A stretch of DNA of 7,393 bases from Pseudomonadota bacterium (GCA_021779655.1 JAJYAF010000102.1:1-7393), one strand, 5' to 3'. Numbered from the stretch's first letter, positions 1 through 6,920 are shown. The notes: generated by a model not told the origin, from the letters alone. Translations and numbers: made by a program.

Positions 1-464
1 AGATCGCCCGGAAGCACGGCCTTCCCCGCTACGAATCGTTGCAGCCCCATTACAATCTGCTGGAGCGCCAGGCTTTCGAGGGAGCCTTGGAGCGGCTATG
101 CCTTTCCGAGGGAATCGGCGTGATCGGCTATTACAGCCTGGCCGCCGGCTTTCTAACCGGCAAATACCGAACGGAGAGCGACCTTGCCCAGCATGCGCGC
201 GGCGGCTCGGTGGGGAAATATTGCAACCCGCGCGGCTTCGCGGTGGTGGACTCTCTGCGCGAGCAGGCGCGGCGGCTGAACGCCACGCCCGCGCAGGTGG
301 CGCTGGCCTGGCTGATCGCCCGCCCCAGCGTGACCGCGCCGATTGCCAGCGCCACCAGCCTCGCGCAACTGGACGAGCTGGCGGGGGCGGCGCGGCTCAA
401 GCTCGACGCCGAGGCGATCACCGCGCTTGACGCGGTGAGCGCGCCGCCTTCCGGCCCGGCTTAA
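1..464 (+). CDS. Aldo/keto reductase, C-terminal part (5' end outside window)
   Basis: An open frame runs from base 3 (first full codon ATC) with no start of its own, giving 153 residues before TAA at 462-464. The frame starts with IARKHGL and continues into SLQPHYNLLER, which matches the Q-x-x-YN nicotinamide-contact region of aldo/keto reductases. GYYSLAAGFLTGKYR follows, and then the C-terminal cofactor-binding segment APIASATSLAQLDEL. Family members are about 310-330 residues, so roughly the N-terminal half, including the catalytic Asp-Tyr-Lys-His tetrad, lies upstream of the window. These enzymes are cytoplasmic NAD(P)H-dependent oxidoreductases acting on aldehydes and ketones; the substrate cannot be read from this fragment. 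The stop codon overlaps the stop of the convergent downstream gene. The family call is firm; the specific function is unknown. Confidence 0.9.
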   Translation, partial: IARKHGLPRYESLQPHYNLLERQAFEGALERLCLSEGIGVIGYYSLAAGFLTGKYRTESDLAQHARGGSVGKYCNPRGFAVVDSLREQARRLNATPAQVALAWLIARPSVTAPIASATSLAQLDELAGAARLKLDAEAITALDAVSAPPSGPA

Positions 465-1099
465 CCGCCGGAGCAGTAGGTGCAGCCATGTTCCTGGGCG
501 CGGTTCACGCCCCAGGTTCCGGAGGGCAGCAGCGTGATGCCGGGGATCAGGTTGGCCTTCCACTCGGCGGCGGCGGCTTCGGGGGTTACCCCGGCAAGGC
601 TCGCGAGTTTGGCGCTGAATACTTGCAGCGCTATGCCGCAGGCCCCGAAGATCACGTTTTTCGATAGCAGCCGGTCGATCGCCATCTGGTCGATCACGAG
701 CACGCCAGGCTTGGGGTGGAGGTAGGGATTCTTCTCGGCCGGCGCGTTCGTTTCCGGATCGATGATGTCGAGCGCGCGGCCGATTTTGTACTTGGCCCAG
801 ATCGGGCTCGCGAGCGCCAGCGGGAAGGCATGGTGCCGGAGGACGACAACCGCCGTCGCGTCAGGACTGGTCGCCAGGAAGGTGTAGGCAAAGGCGAGCG
901 GATATCCAGACTTCGGGGCGAATGCGTCGACCATCTGCCGGTGCCGGCCCTTGAGCTTGCCGGGCCAGGAGCTTTGCGTCGCCGCTGCGGTCTCGGCTTG
1001 CGAGGCGGCCGGCGCGGCTGAAGCCAGCGCGACGGTCAGAAGCCCGCCGGCCCTAGAGAAGAAGCCGCGGCGCGGCGTCGGGTTCTCCTGCTGAGCCAT
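461..1099 (-). CDS. Tat-exported DsrE-like protein with C-terminal CxxC
   Basis: This is a 212-residue protein. The ATG at 1097-1099 is chosen because a strong AAGGAGG lies 5 nt upstream and a signal peptide starts right after it; a longer reading to 1237 would run through the leader hairpins. The N-terminus has a twin-arginine motif (R10-R11-G-F-F), a hydrophobic Ala/Leu stretch to about residue 32, and a likely cleavage site near SQA-E (35/36), so export by the Tat system is expected. The mature part resembles the DsrE/DsrF-like fold: a VVVLRHHAFPLAL strand-helix, GACGIALQ with Cys154, then LIPGITLLPSGTWGVNRAQE. The family link comes from pattern recognition of the conserved Cys and the PGI-x-LLPSG segment. 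A CTYC pair (Cys206, Cys209) lies three residues from the end. Function is unknown; sulfur or redox chemistry in the periplasm is inferred. It is convergent with the aldo/keto reductase gene and looks monocistronic. Confidence 0.8.
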   Translation of the reverse strand: MAQQENPTPRRGFFSRAGGLLTVALASAAPAASQAETAAATQSSWPGKLKGRHRQMVDAFAPKSGYPLAFAYTFLATSPDATAVVVLRHHAFPLALASPIWAKYKIGRALDIIDPETNAPAEKNPYLHPKPGVLVIDQMAIDRLLSKNVIFGACGIALQVFSAKLASLAGVTPEAAAAEWKANLIPGITLLPSGTWGVNRAQEHGCTYCSGG

Positions 1100-1104
1100 T
1101 CGTT

Positions 1105-1111
1105 CCTCCTT
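1105..1111 (-). promoter_or_regulatory. Strong Shine-Dalgarno of the DsrE-like gene
   Basis: The minus strand reads AAGGAGG-AACGA-ATG, a near-perfect anti-16S match with 5-nt spacing. It decides the start codon at 1099. An inverted repeat ends only 4 nt upstream of it. Confidence 0.85.
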
Positions 1112-1115
1112 GTTG

Positions 1116-1132
1116 CCAAATGCGCTATTTGG
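1116..1132 (-). promoter_or_regulatory. Leader hairpin 2: CCAAAT/ATTTGG inverted repeat
   Basis: CCAAAT (1116-1121) and ATTTGG (1127-1132) are perfect 6-bp arms around the 5-nt loop GCGCT. In the mRNA of the DsrE-like gene this hairpin stands directly before the ribosome binding site and shares two bases (1131-1132) with the arm of the longer upstream inverted repeat. It has no U-tract, so it is not a classic terminator. A regulatory role is inference. Confidence 0.5.
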
Positions 1133-1176
1133 TTTTCCGCTACCCGAGCGCTGTTCCGCGCAAGCGGCGGAAAACC
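1131..1176 (-). promoter_or_regulatory. Leader hairpin 1: 10-bp inverted repeat
   Basis: GGTTTTCCGC (1131-1140) and GCGGAAAACC (1167-1176) are perfect 10-bp arms separated by 26 nt. Inside the loop, CGCT (1149-1152) can pair with AGCG (1163-1166), giving a two-tier structure. It lies in the presumed 5' untranslated region of the DsrE-like gene and abuts hairpin 2. It could be an RNA regulatory leader or a DNA operator; the sequence alone does not decide. Confidence 0.5.
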
Positions 1177-1199
1177 GCGTTACGAGCAGATTTGGGCAT

Positions 1200-1228
1200 G
1201 TTTTAACGCCGACAGCGGCACAGGGCAA
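1200..1228 (-). promoter_or_regulatory. Candidate sigma-70-like promoter for the DsrE-like gene
   Basis: On the minus strand TTGCCC (1223-1228) is followed after exactly 17 nt by TAAAAC (1200-1205). Each hexamer matches the consensus at four of six positions. A start of transcription near 1193 would place both leader hairpins in the untranslated leader. The match is modest, so this remains a candidate. Confidence 0.3.
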
Positions 1229-1313
1229 TCTCGGCAAACGCCTTCCAGCCGGATCGGTCAGCCCGCGCCGCGCCCTTCCGCCTTCCGGTTGGGGCGGGAG
1301 TTGGCTATTCTAC

Positions 1314-1374
1314 CCTTTATACCAGCCCGCCAATTCATTGACTCTATCAGACAGGTGGCGGGCTGGTATAAAGG
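1314..1374. repeat. Hairpin module A, copy 1 (19-bp perfect stem)
   Basis: The left arm CCTTTATACCAGCCCGCCA (1314-1332) is the exact reverse complement of 1356-1374, around a 23-nt loop (1333-1355). The loop, read on the minus strand, is identical over 23 bases to the loop of the copy at 7236-7290. This is REP/REPIN-like: GC-rich, palindromic, intergenic and present several times in the window. Confidence 0.9.
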
Positions 1375-1384
1375 CTTTGATTTC

Positions 1385-1456
1385 GCGCGCGGCCGCCCCG
1401 CCAACCCCGCGCGCGATTTGATTTTGGCGCGCGGCCGCCCCGCCAACCCCGCGCGC
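1385..1456. repeat. GC module C, two tandem 30-bp copies
   Basis: Positions 1385-1414 and 1427-1456 are identical 30-bp blocks that begin GCGCGCGGCCGCCCCGCC and end in CCCCGCGCGC. They are separated by a 12-nt spacer (1415-1426) containing TTTGATTTT, which is close to the TTTGATTTC preceding the first block; the true repeat unit is therefore about 42 bp. A perfect inverted copy of the 30-bp block lies at 6882-6911 and a shortened one at 7200-7224. Confidence 0.9.
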
Positions 1457-1486
1457 ATACCAATCCGCAAAAACGCGGATTGGTAT
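1457..1486. repeat. Palindrome module B, copy 1, touching the ATPase stop codon
   Basis: ATACCAATCCGC (1457-1468) and GCGGATTGGTAT (1475-1486) are perfect 12-bp arms around AAAAAC. Base 1486 is also the last base of the ATPase TGA stop codon on the minus strand. The transcript would fold this hairpin immediately after the stop. No U-tract follows the stem, so it is more likely a REP-type 3'-end stabiliser or weak terminator than a classical terminator. Confidence 0.85.
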
Positions 1487-3006
1487 CAGGCGTGGCCGGC
1501 CATGTGCATGCCGATCGCCTGGCGGTCCGCATGCTCGCGGGAGGTTTCGTAGACGATGCTGCCGGAGGAGATCACCACCACGCGGTCGGCCAGTTCCAGC
1601 AATTCGTCAAGGTCTTCGCTGACCAGCAGCACGGCGGCACCGCGATTGCGGGCGGCGACGATCTGGCCGTGGATATCGGCGACGGCCGCGAAATCCAGGC
1701 CGAAGACGGGGTTCGCGCAAACCAGCACATCGACCGCACCCGAGAGCTCGCGGGCAAGCACGGCGCGCTGCACATTGCCGCCGGAAAGCGTGCCGATCGG
1801 CGCATCCCTGCCGGTGGTGCGGACATTATAACGTTTGATGAGATCATCGGCTTGGGCGCGCAGTGCGCCGCGATTGAGCAATATGCCGCCGGAGAGGGGT
1901 TTACGGTCGAAATTGCGGAAGGCCAGGTTGTCTGCCACGCTCATTTTGCCCACACAGGCGTTGCGCAATGGTTCTTCCGGCAGCAAGGCGAATTTATGCC
2001 GCTCGATTTCCTGGCGGCTGGCATGGAAATCGATACCGTCGATCGCGACCAGGCCTTCATGTTTGCGCTGGCCGGCGAGCACTTCCACCAAGGCGGTCTG
2101 GCCATTGCCGGAAACGCCGGCGACTCCGACGATTTCACCGCGATGCACCTGCAGTTTCACGCCCCGCAAGGCCGGGTTGCCAACATCATCAAGGGCCGAG
2201 ACATCGTTCAGTTCCAGCATCAATTTGCCGACATCCTGTTCGATGCGCCCGCCATGGTCGCGGCTTGCGGCTTCGCCCACCATCAGGCCGGCCATTTTGG
2301 CAACGCCGAGGCTGGAGACATTGCCGGCCCCCACCAAGCGGCCGCGGCGCAGGATGGTGACTTCATCGGCAAAGGCGAGGACTTCACGGAATTTATGGGT
2401 GATGATCAGCACGCTCAACGCGCCTTTCACCGCCATCGCGCGGATCAGGCCGAGCATCTCATCGGCTTCCTGCGGGGTGAGGACGGAGGTGGGTTCGTCC
2501 AGGATGAGAATTTTGGTTCGCAGGTAGAGCTGTTTGAGGATTTCGGCTTTTTGTTTCTCGCCGGCGGCAAGCTGGGAAACCGGGCGATCGATGGCGACGC
2601 CAAAGGGCATGGTGGCGAGGAAGGCGGTGAGATTGGCGCGTTCGGCCTTCCAGTCGATCCGCCCGGGGCGGAAGCCCAAGCCCATGGTGAGGTTTTCCAG
2701 AACGGTCATGGAAGGCACCAACGTAAAATGCTGGTAGACCATGCCGATGCCGAGTGTCTGGGCATCGCGCGGGTTGGTGATTTTTTGAACCTTGTCATCG
2801 ATCTTTATCTCGCCCGCATCGGCGTGGTAAAATCCCATCAGGCATTTCACCAGGGTGGATTTGCCGGCGCCGTTTTCCCCGAGCAGCGCGTGTACGCTGC
2901 CGGGGCGCAGTTCCAGTGAGACATTGTCGAGTGCGGTGAAATCGCCGAAGCGTTTGGTGATGCCGGTGGCGGTCAGGCCGGGTGCCGTGCGGCCGGCGGC
3001 GATCAT
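1486..3006 (-). CDS. ABC transporter ATPase with two nucleotide-binding domains (BMP/nucleoside-type uptake)
   Basis: This 506-residue cytoplasmic ATPase energises the two permeases encoded upstream. The N-terminal domain is complete: Walker [10 protein letters not shown] (43-51), Q-loop Gln92, variant signature LAAGEKQ (146-152), Walker [10 protein letters not shown] (166-174) and switch His204. The C-terminal domain (from about 262) is degenerate. Its Walker A reads GVSGNGQTA (297-305) with Gln in place of the Lys; the signature LSGGN (407-411) is intact; its Walker B region reads ANPVFGLD without the catalytic Glu. A degenerate second site is usual in the RbsA/YufO-type tandem ATPases. The start ATG (3004-3006) overlaps the amidohydrolase stop as ATGA, indicating translational coupling. 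It is the last gene of the operon, whereas in many BMP operons the ATPase gene follows the binding-protein gene. The 3' end abuts a palindromic repeat. Confidence 0.95.
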   Translation of the reverse strand: MIAAGRTAPGLTATGITKRFGDFTALDNVSLELRPGSVHALLGENGAGKSTLVKCLMGFYHADAGEIKIDDKVQKITNPRDAQTLGIGMVYQHFTLVPSMTVLENLTMGLGFRPGRIDWKAERANLTAFLATMPFGVAIDRPVSQLAAGEKQKAEILKQLYLRTKILILDEPTSVLTPQEADEMLGLIRAMAVKGALSVLIITHKFREVLAFADEVTILRRGRLVGAGNVSSLGVAKMAGLMVGEAASRDHGGRIEQDVGKLMLELNDVSALDDVGNPALRGVKLQVHRGEIVGVAGVSGNGQTALVEVLAGQRKHEGLVAIDGIDFHASRQEIERHKFALLPEEPLRNACVGKMSVADNLAFRNFDRKPLSGGILLNRGALRAQADDLIKRYNVRTTGRDAPIGTLSGGNVQRAVLARELSGAVDVLVCANPVFGLDFAAVADIHGQIVAARNRGAAVLLVSEDLDELLELADRVVVISSGSIVYETSREHADRQAIGMHMAGHA

Positions 3007-3674
3007 CGCAGGCCCGCGAGGAAGCTGGCGGAATCGGTGACCGCGCCGAAAACCCCGCCTTGCATCTGGATCATCTTGATGGCGTGTTCGTGGTTGGCGG
3101 GGTCGGTGGCGGCACAGCAATCGGTTAGCATCAGGCATTCGAAGCCACGGTCATTGGCATCCCGCATGGTGGTGTGCACGCAAACATCGGTGGTGATGCC
3201 GGTGAGCACGATGTTGCGCACCCCGCGCACGCGGAGCAGCAATTCGAGGTCGGTGGCGTAGAAACTTCCCTTTCCGGGCTTGTCGATGATCGGCTCGCCT
3301 TCCAGGGGGGCGATTTCCGGGATGATTTCCCAGCCTGGTTCACCCCGGACGAGAATTTTGCCGCAGGGGCCGGGATCGCCGATGCCGGCGCCGATCCGGC
3401 GGGAGCGCCAGCGTTTATTCGCCGGCAGATCCGCGAGGTCCGGCCGGTGGCCCTCGCGGGTGTGGAAGATATGGTAGTTTTTCGCCCGCATGGCGGCGAG
3501 CACGTTGGCGATGGGGGTGATGGGGGCGCGGGTGAGGGCGATGTCATACCCCATACTGTCGACATAACCGCCCTTGCCGCAAAAATCGATCTGCATGTCG
3601 ATGATGATGAGGGCGGTGTCTGCGGCGGACCAGATGTCGTCATAAGGCCAGGCATAGGGTTTGGCTGCGACCAT
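3003..3674 (-). CDS. biuH: Biuret amidohydrolase-like cysteine hydrolase (isochorismatase-like family)
   Basis: This is a 223-residue isochorismatase-like hydrolase. The expected catalytic triad is visible: Asp26 in IIIDMQIDF, Lys132 in [10 protein letters not shown] and Cys165 in [14 protein letters not shown]. Each lies ten residues before the Asp36, Lys142 and Cys175 that I recall for Rhizobium leguminosarum BiuH. Long stretches, such as the [19 protein letters not shown] region (71-89), [20 protein letters not shown] (94-113) and [13 protein letters not shown], also look like BiuH. BiuH converts biuret to allophanate and ammonia in s-triazine nitrogen catabolism; the related RutB acts on ureidoacrylate. 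The symbol rests on recalled similarity, so another N-carbamoyl amide is possible. ATG at 3672-3674 has AGGA 8 nt upstream, overlapping the preceding permease stop. The gene sits inside a transporter operon and overlaps the ATPase gene by 4 nt. Confidence 0.8.
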   Translation of the reverse strand: MVAAKPYAWPYDDIWSAADTALIIIDMQIDFCGKGGYVDSMGYDIALTRAPITPIANVLAAMRAKNYHIFHTREGHRPDLADLPANKRWRSRRIGAGIGDPGPCGKILVRGEPGWEIIPEIAPLEGEPIIDKPGKGSFYATDLELLLRVRGVRNIVLTGITTDVCVHTTMRDANDRGFECLMLTDCCAATDPANHEHAIKMIQMQGGVFGAVTDSASFLAGLR

Positions 3675-3684
3675 TTGTTTGATC

Positions 3685-4611
3685 CTATTTGGTGATGGAG
3701 AGTTCACCCGGCGCGCCGGCGAGGGTGCGGTCCGGCGAGCACGCGGCAATCATGATCGCCAGAGTGAGGATATAGGGGGCGGCGTTGAAGAGGTAATAGA
3801 ACCCGGTGACTCCGACCGATTGCAAGGCGGGGCCGAGCGCGCCGGCGCCGCCGAAGAGCAGCGAGGCCCATAGGCAGGCCATCGGCCGCCAGCGGGCGAA
3901 GATAACCAAGGCGACGGCGATGATGCCCTGGCCGGAGGACAGGCCTTCCGACCAACTGCCGGGGTAATAGAGCGAAAGATCGGCCCCGCCGATGCCGGCC
4001 ATGGCGCCGCCGAACATAGTGGCGAAGAGCCGCACAGTGAGCGGGGAATAGCCGGCGGCGCGGGCGGCCTCGGCATTGTCGCCCACCATCCGCAGCATCA
4101 GCCCGGTGCCGGTATTGCGCAGCGCCCAGGACAGGAACGGGGCGGCGGCGAGTCCAAGGAAGAACAGCACATTCACCTGCAAGGCAGCTTTGATCTGCGG
4201 GATGCCGCTCCAGAAGCCGAGCGGAATGGAGGGCAGATGCGGGGCCTGCGGGGCGACATAAGGCGCGCCCAGGAAGAAGGCGGCCCCCGTGCCGAACAGC
4301 ATCAAGGCGATGCCGACCGCAATATCGTTCACGCGAGGCAGGGCGCAGATGGCGGCGTGCAAGGCCCCGAACAAGGCACCCACGATGGCGGCCACCAGCA
4401 CGCCGGCCCAGGGCGAGCCGGTGAGGTAGCTGGTGGCGTAACCGGACATCGCCCCCAGCACGAGCGTGCCTTCAAGGCCGAGATTGATGCGCCCGGAGGT
4501 TTCGGTAATCACTTCTCCCAGGCTGACGAACAAAAACGGGGTGGAGACGCGGATGGCGCCCGCGCCCACCGCCAGCGGGACTCCCCACCAGCCCAGCGCA
4601 TCCCCGGCCAT
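3685..4611 (-). CDS. ABC transporter permease, BPD_transp_2 family (YufQ/NupQ-like)
   Basis: This is a hydrophobic inner-membrane protein of 308 residues with about eight predicted membrane segments. The hallmark [13 protein letters not shown] (37-49) matches the E-x-x-G-x-x-NLG-x-EG segment of the second permease of BMP-type nucleoside transporters. [16 protein letters not shown] (94-109) and the cytoplasmic loop [14 protein letters not shown] (176-189), likely to contact the ATPase, also fit. The start is taken as ATG 4609-4611, which overlaps the preceding stop by one base (TGATG). A GTG directly upstream (4612-4614) is in frame and would add one residue. Ten bases separate its TAG from the hydrolase start. 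It should form the translocation channel with the other permease. Confidence 0.9.
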   Translation of the reverse strand: MAGDALGWWGVPLAVGAGAIRVSTPFLFVSLGEVITETSGRINLGLEGTLVLGAMSGYATSYLTGSPWAGVLVAAIVGALFGALHAAICALPRVNDIAVGIALMLFGTGAAFFLGAPYVAPQAPHLPSIPLGFWSGIPQIKAALQVNVLFFLGLAAAPFLSWALRNTGTGLMLRMVGDNAEAARAAGYSPLTVRLFATMFGGAMAGIGGADLSLYYPGSWSEGLSSGQGIIAVALVIFARWRPMACLWASLLFGGAGALGPALQSVGVTGFYYLFNAAPYILTLAIMIAACSPDRTLAGAPGELSITK

Positions 4612-5687
4612 CACGCGGCTACCCGCGTTGCGATGCGGCGTTTCGGAAGGAATTGCGTGAGCCTGCCTTGCAGGGCCTCCGCACTCAACAGCATGACGAA
4701 TAATATGCCGCGCAGCACCTGAATGGTGGCGTCAGGCAGGCCCAGCCGCTGTTGCAGGAAGCCGCCCGCCGCATCCAGCCCGCCGAGCAGGATCGCGACG
4801 AAAATAAGGGCGAAGGGGTTCATGCGGGCAAGAAAGGCGGCCAGAATGCCGGTATACCCGACACCGGTGGCAAGATCGGCACTGGCCGCACCCTGCACGG
4901 CGGCGACTTCCACCATGCCCGCCAGCCCCGCCGCACCGCCCGCGGCAAAGCAGAAGCCGAGCACCATTTTTTCAACCGGCAGACCGACGACGCGCGCCGC
5001 CCTGGCATTGCCGCCCGCAATGCGCGCGGCAAATCCGTATTTGGTGAAATACACGAAGAACCAGGCGGCAAGGCAGGCAACCAGGCCATAGACCAGGCCC
5101 CAATGGATGGCGCTGCCGCCGATATCGCCGATCATGAGGTTGTTGGGCAGGGTTGGGGTGGAAGGCCGGTCCAGGCTGGCGGGGTCGCGCATCGGGCCCT
5201 CGACGATCTGGTTCATCACCGCGATGGAAATATAGGCCAGCAGCAGCGAGGAAATCGTTTCATTCACGCCGCGCCGGATGCGCAGAATGCCGCAGAGGGC
5301 GATGAGCAGGCCGCCGGCGGCGATGCCGGAAAGCGCCATCAGGCCGAGGAGCAGATAATCATTCACCCCGAGTGGGGCGAGATAAATGCCGGTCGCCACC
5401 GCGGCCAGGCCACCCAGCACGAAAGCACCCTCCCCGCCGATGATGAGCAGCCCCATTTGCGCCGGCAACGCGACGCAAAGCCCGGTGAGCAGCAAAGGGG
5501 CGGCACTCACCAGCGTGTTCTGCCAGGAAAACCAGGTGCCGAAGGCGCCCAGCCAGATCAATCCATAAGCATTCAGGGGGTTGACCCCCTGGGTCGCCAG
5601 GAAGAAGCCGAAAACGCCCAAGGCCCCCACCACCGCCAGCGCCGGCGGCAGCAGGATTTTCGCGGCCCGGAGGAAGAGAGGTTCCAA
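4611..5687 (-). CDS. ABC transporter permease, BPD_transp_2 family (YufP/NupP-like)
   Basis: This inner-membrane protein of 358 residues has roughly nine hydrophobic segments, the first at about 11-33. Family features are GLLIIGGEGAFVLGG (79-93), RRGVNETISSLLLAYIS (138-154) and the cytoplasmic loop GGNARAARVVGLP (225-237), the usual ATPase-facing element of these permeases. The start is TTG (5685-5687), two bases after the binding-protein TGA. No ATG occurs until residue 78, and the GTG codons at 19-20 would remove half of the first membrane segment, so TTG is the best reading. Only weak purine-rich sequence precedes it, which suggests translation coupled to the upstream gene. The stop overlaps the next permease start. 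Confidence 0.9.
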   Translation of the reverse strand: MEPLFLRAAKILLPPALAVVGALGVFGFFLATQGVNPLNAYGLIWLGAFGTWFSWQNTLVSAAPLLLTGLCVALPAQMGLLIIGGEGAFVLGGLAAVATGIYLAPLGVNDYLLLGLMALSGIAAGGLLIALCGILRIRRGVNETISSLLLAYISIAVMNQIVEGPMRDPASLDRPSTPTLPNNLMIGDIGGSAIHWGLVYGLVACLAAWFFVYFTKYGFAARIAGGNARAARVVGLPVEKMVLGFCFAAGGAAGLAGMVEVAAVQGAASADLATGVGYTGILAAFLARMNPFALIFVAILLGGLDAAGGFLQQRLGLPDATIQVLRGILFVMLLSAEALQGRLTQFLPKRRIATRVAA

Positions 5688-5689
5688 GT

Positions 5690-6799
5690 TCAGCTCGCCG
5701 AGCCGGCGACGCCCGCAACGAGGTAGTCCATCGATTCCAGGGTTTTGTCGTGCTCATCGAGCGTGGTGCCGGCGGCGATGACGGTGTTTCCCTTGTTGTC
5801 CTTGATCGGGCCTTTGAAGATGGCGAAATCCCCGACGATGAAGGCATTGCGCGCGGCATCGGCCTTGGCGCGGACATCGGCGGGTACGGAAGCGTTATAG
5901 GCCGAGCTTTTGATGAATTGTTCCTTGAAGCCGCCACGGATGTAGTTCGGCAGCGTGGCGCCGGCCTGCATTTCGCCAACCCATTTCGGGTACAGATAGG
6001 TCCAATTCCATTCCGCGCCCGTAAGGTAGCCTTTGGGGGCGAGTGGCGCCTGGTTGGCGTGGTAGCCGCAGGTCATCAGGCCGCGGGATTCGGCGGTCTG
6101 GATCACCACTTTCGGGCTATCGACATGGCAGGTGATCACGTCCACGCCTTGGTCGGCGAGGCTGTTGGTGGCTTCGGCCTCACGCACCGGCAGGAACCAG
6201 TCGCCGGTGAAGATCACCTGGCAGGTGATGGACGGGTCGGCGGTTTGCGCGCCGAGCACGAAGGAATTGATGTTGCGCAGCACCTGCGGGATGGGCTTGG
6301 CGGCGACAAAGCCGAATTTCTTGGTCTTGGTCATATGCCCGGCGACGATCCCGGAGACATACATGGCTTCATCGATATAGCCGAAATAGGAATGCGCGTT
6401 GGCGGGGTCGCCCGCGGCCCAGAGGCCGCCGCAATGCATGAAGGTGACGCCGGGGTTTTTGGCGGAGGCCTTCAGCATATACGGGTTGAAATAGCCGAAG
6501 GAGGTGGGGAAGAGCAGCGTGGCGCCATCGAGCTGGATCATGCTTTCCATGGCATTGGCGCAGGCCACGGTTTCCGGCACCCGTTCCTGTTCGACGATGG
6601 AAAGCCCGAGCGCCTTCACGGCTTGCGCGCCTTCGTGATGCGCCTGGTTGTAGCCGTAATCATCCTTGGTGCCGACATAGATGAAGCCGACCGATTTGAT
6701 GGCGGCGGCGGCGGGGCGCAGCGGTAATGCGGCGGCGGCGGTGATGGCGGCGGTACCGGTGAGCAGCTTGCGGCGATTAAGCGGGGCGAGGAGCGACAT
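5690..6799 (-). CDS. BMP-family ABC transporter substrate-binding protein with Tat signal
   Basis: This 369-residue periplasmic solute-binding protein belongs to the BMP/PnrA-like family (lipoprotein Med/TmpC type), which binds nucleosides, nucleobases and related small molecules. The N-terminus has a twin-arginine motif (R9-R10-K-L-L), a hydrophobic Ala-rich core and a likely cleavage after Ala33. There is no lipobox Cys. The mature protein opens with SVGFIYVGTKDDYGYNQAHH (36-55), typical of the first strand and ligand-loop of the family. A later stretch, EAMYVSGIVAGHMTKTKKFG, is the characteristic G-x-x-AG-x-MTKT helix-strand. The start is ATG 6797-6799 with AAAGG 6 nt upstream; a TTG further upstream (6838) would spoil the signal peptide. 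It is the first gene of the operon, and the ligand is inferred from the neighbouring amidohydrolase. Confidence 0.92.
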   Translation of the reverse strand: MSLLAPLNRRKLLTGTAAITAAAALPLRPAAAAIKSVGFIYVGTKDDYGYNQAHHEGAQAVKALGLSIVEQERVPETVACANAMESMIQLDGATLLFPTSFGYFNPYMLKASAKNPGVTFMHCGGLWAAGDPANAHSYFGYIDEAMYVSGIVAGHMTKTKKFGFVAAKPIPQVLRNINSFVLGAQTADPSITCQVIFTGDWFLPVREAEATNSLADQGVDVITCHVDSPKVVIQTAESRGLMTCGYHANQAPLAPKGYLTGAEWNWTYLYPKWVGEMQAGATLPNYIRGGFKEQFIKSSAYNASVPADVRAKADAARNAFIVGDFAIFKGPIKDNKGNTVIAAGTTLDEHDKTLESMDYLVAGVAGSAS

Positions 6800-6828
6800 T
6801 TGCGGCCTTTCGGGTAAGAGGCGAAATC

Positions 6829-6850
6829 TTGTATTCAATCAAGTATACAA
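6829..6850 (-). promoter_or_regulatory. Candidate operator/promoter of the transporter operon
   Basis: TTGTAT (6829-6834) and ATACAA (6845-6850) form an inverted repeat with a 10-nt spacer. The right half contains the self-complementary GTATAC (6843-6848), resembling the TTGTATACAA-type sites of GntR-family FCD regulators. On the minus strand TATACT in the same place could act as a -10 box, but the hexamer 17 nt upstream (CATTAA) is a poor -35. The location, 30-50 nt upstream of the first gene of the operon in an AT-rich patch, supports a regulatory role. No regulator gene is in the window. Confidence 0.4.
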
Positions 6851-6881
6851 ACTTATATTCACGATTAATGCCACGCCTAAT

Positions 6882-6911
6882 GCGCGCGGGGTTGGCGGGG
6901 CGGCCGCGCGC
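6882..6911. repeat. GC module C, perfect inverted copy
   Basis: These 30 bases are the exact reverse complement of 1385-1414 and 1427-1456. They are followed by GAAATCAAAG and hairpin A, so the order C-A is the same as on the minus strand at the other end of the operon. Confidence 0.9.
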
Positions 6912-6920
6912 GAAATCAAA

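Noticed and set aside
1258..1470. Minus-strand open frame of 70 codons through the left repeats
   Set aside because: Its internal duplicated peptide simply reflects the duplicated GC block; there is no ribosome binding site or family resemblance.
1457..1486. Classical intrinsic terminator after the ATPase gene
   Set aside because: The stem is perfect, but no U-tract follows it in the direction of transcription; the run of T lies in the loop instead.
1480..2919. Long plus-strand open frame of 479 codons antisense to the ATPase gene
   Set aside because: The minus strand encodes a full tandem ABC ATPase with all motifs. Long antisense frames are expected in GC-rich DNA, and this product has no recognisable domain.
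4752..5726. Plus-strand open frame of 324 codons antisense to the first permease gene
   Set aside because: The product is low-complexity, rich in Gln, Gly and Arg, and mirrors a well-supported membrane protein on the other strand.
5750..6727. Plus-strand open frame of 325 codons antisense to the binding-protein gene
   Set aside because: It is a shadow of the BMP-family gene, whose signal peptide, start site and motifs are clear on the minus strand.
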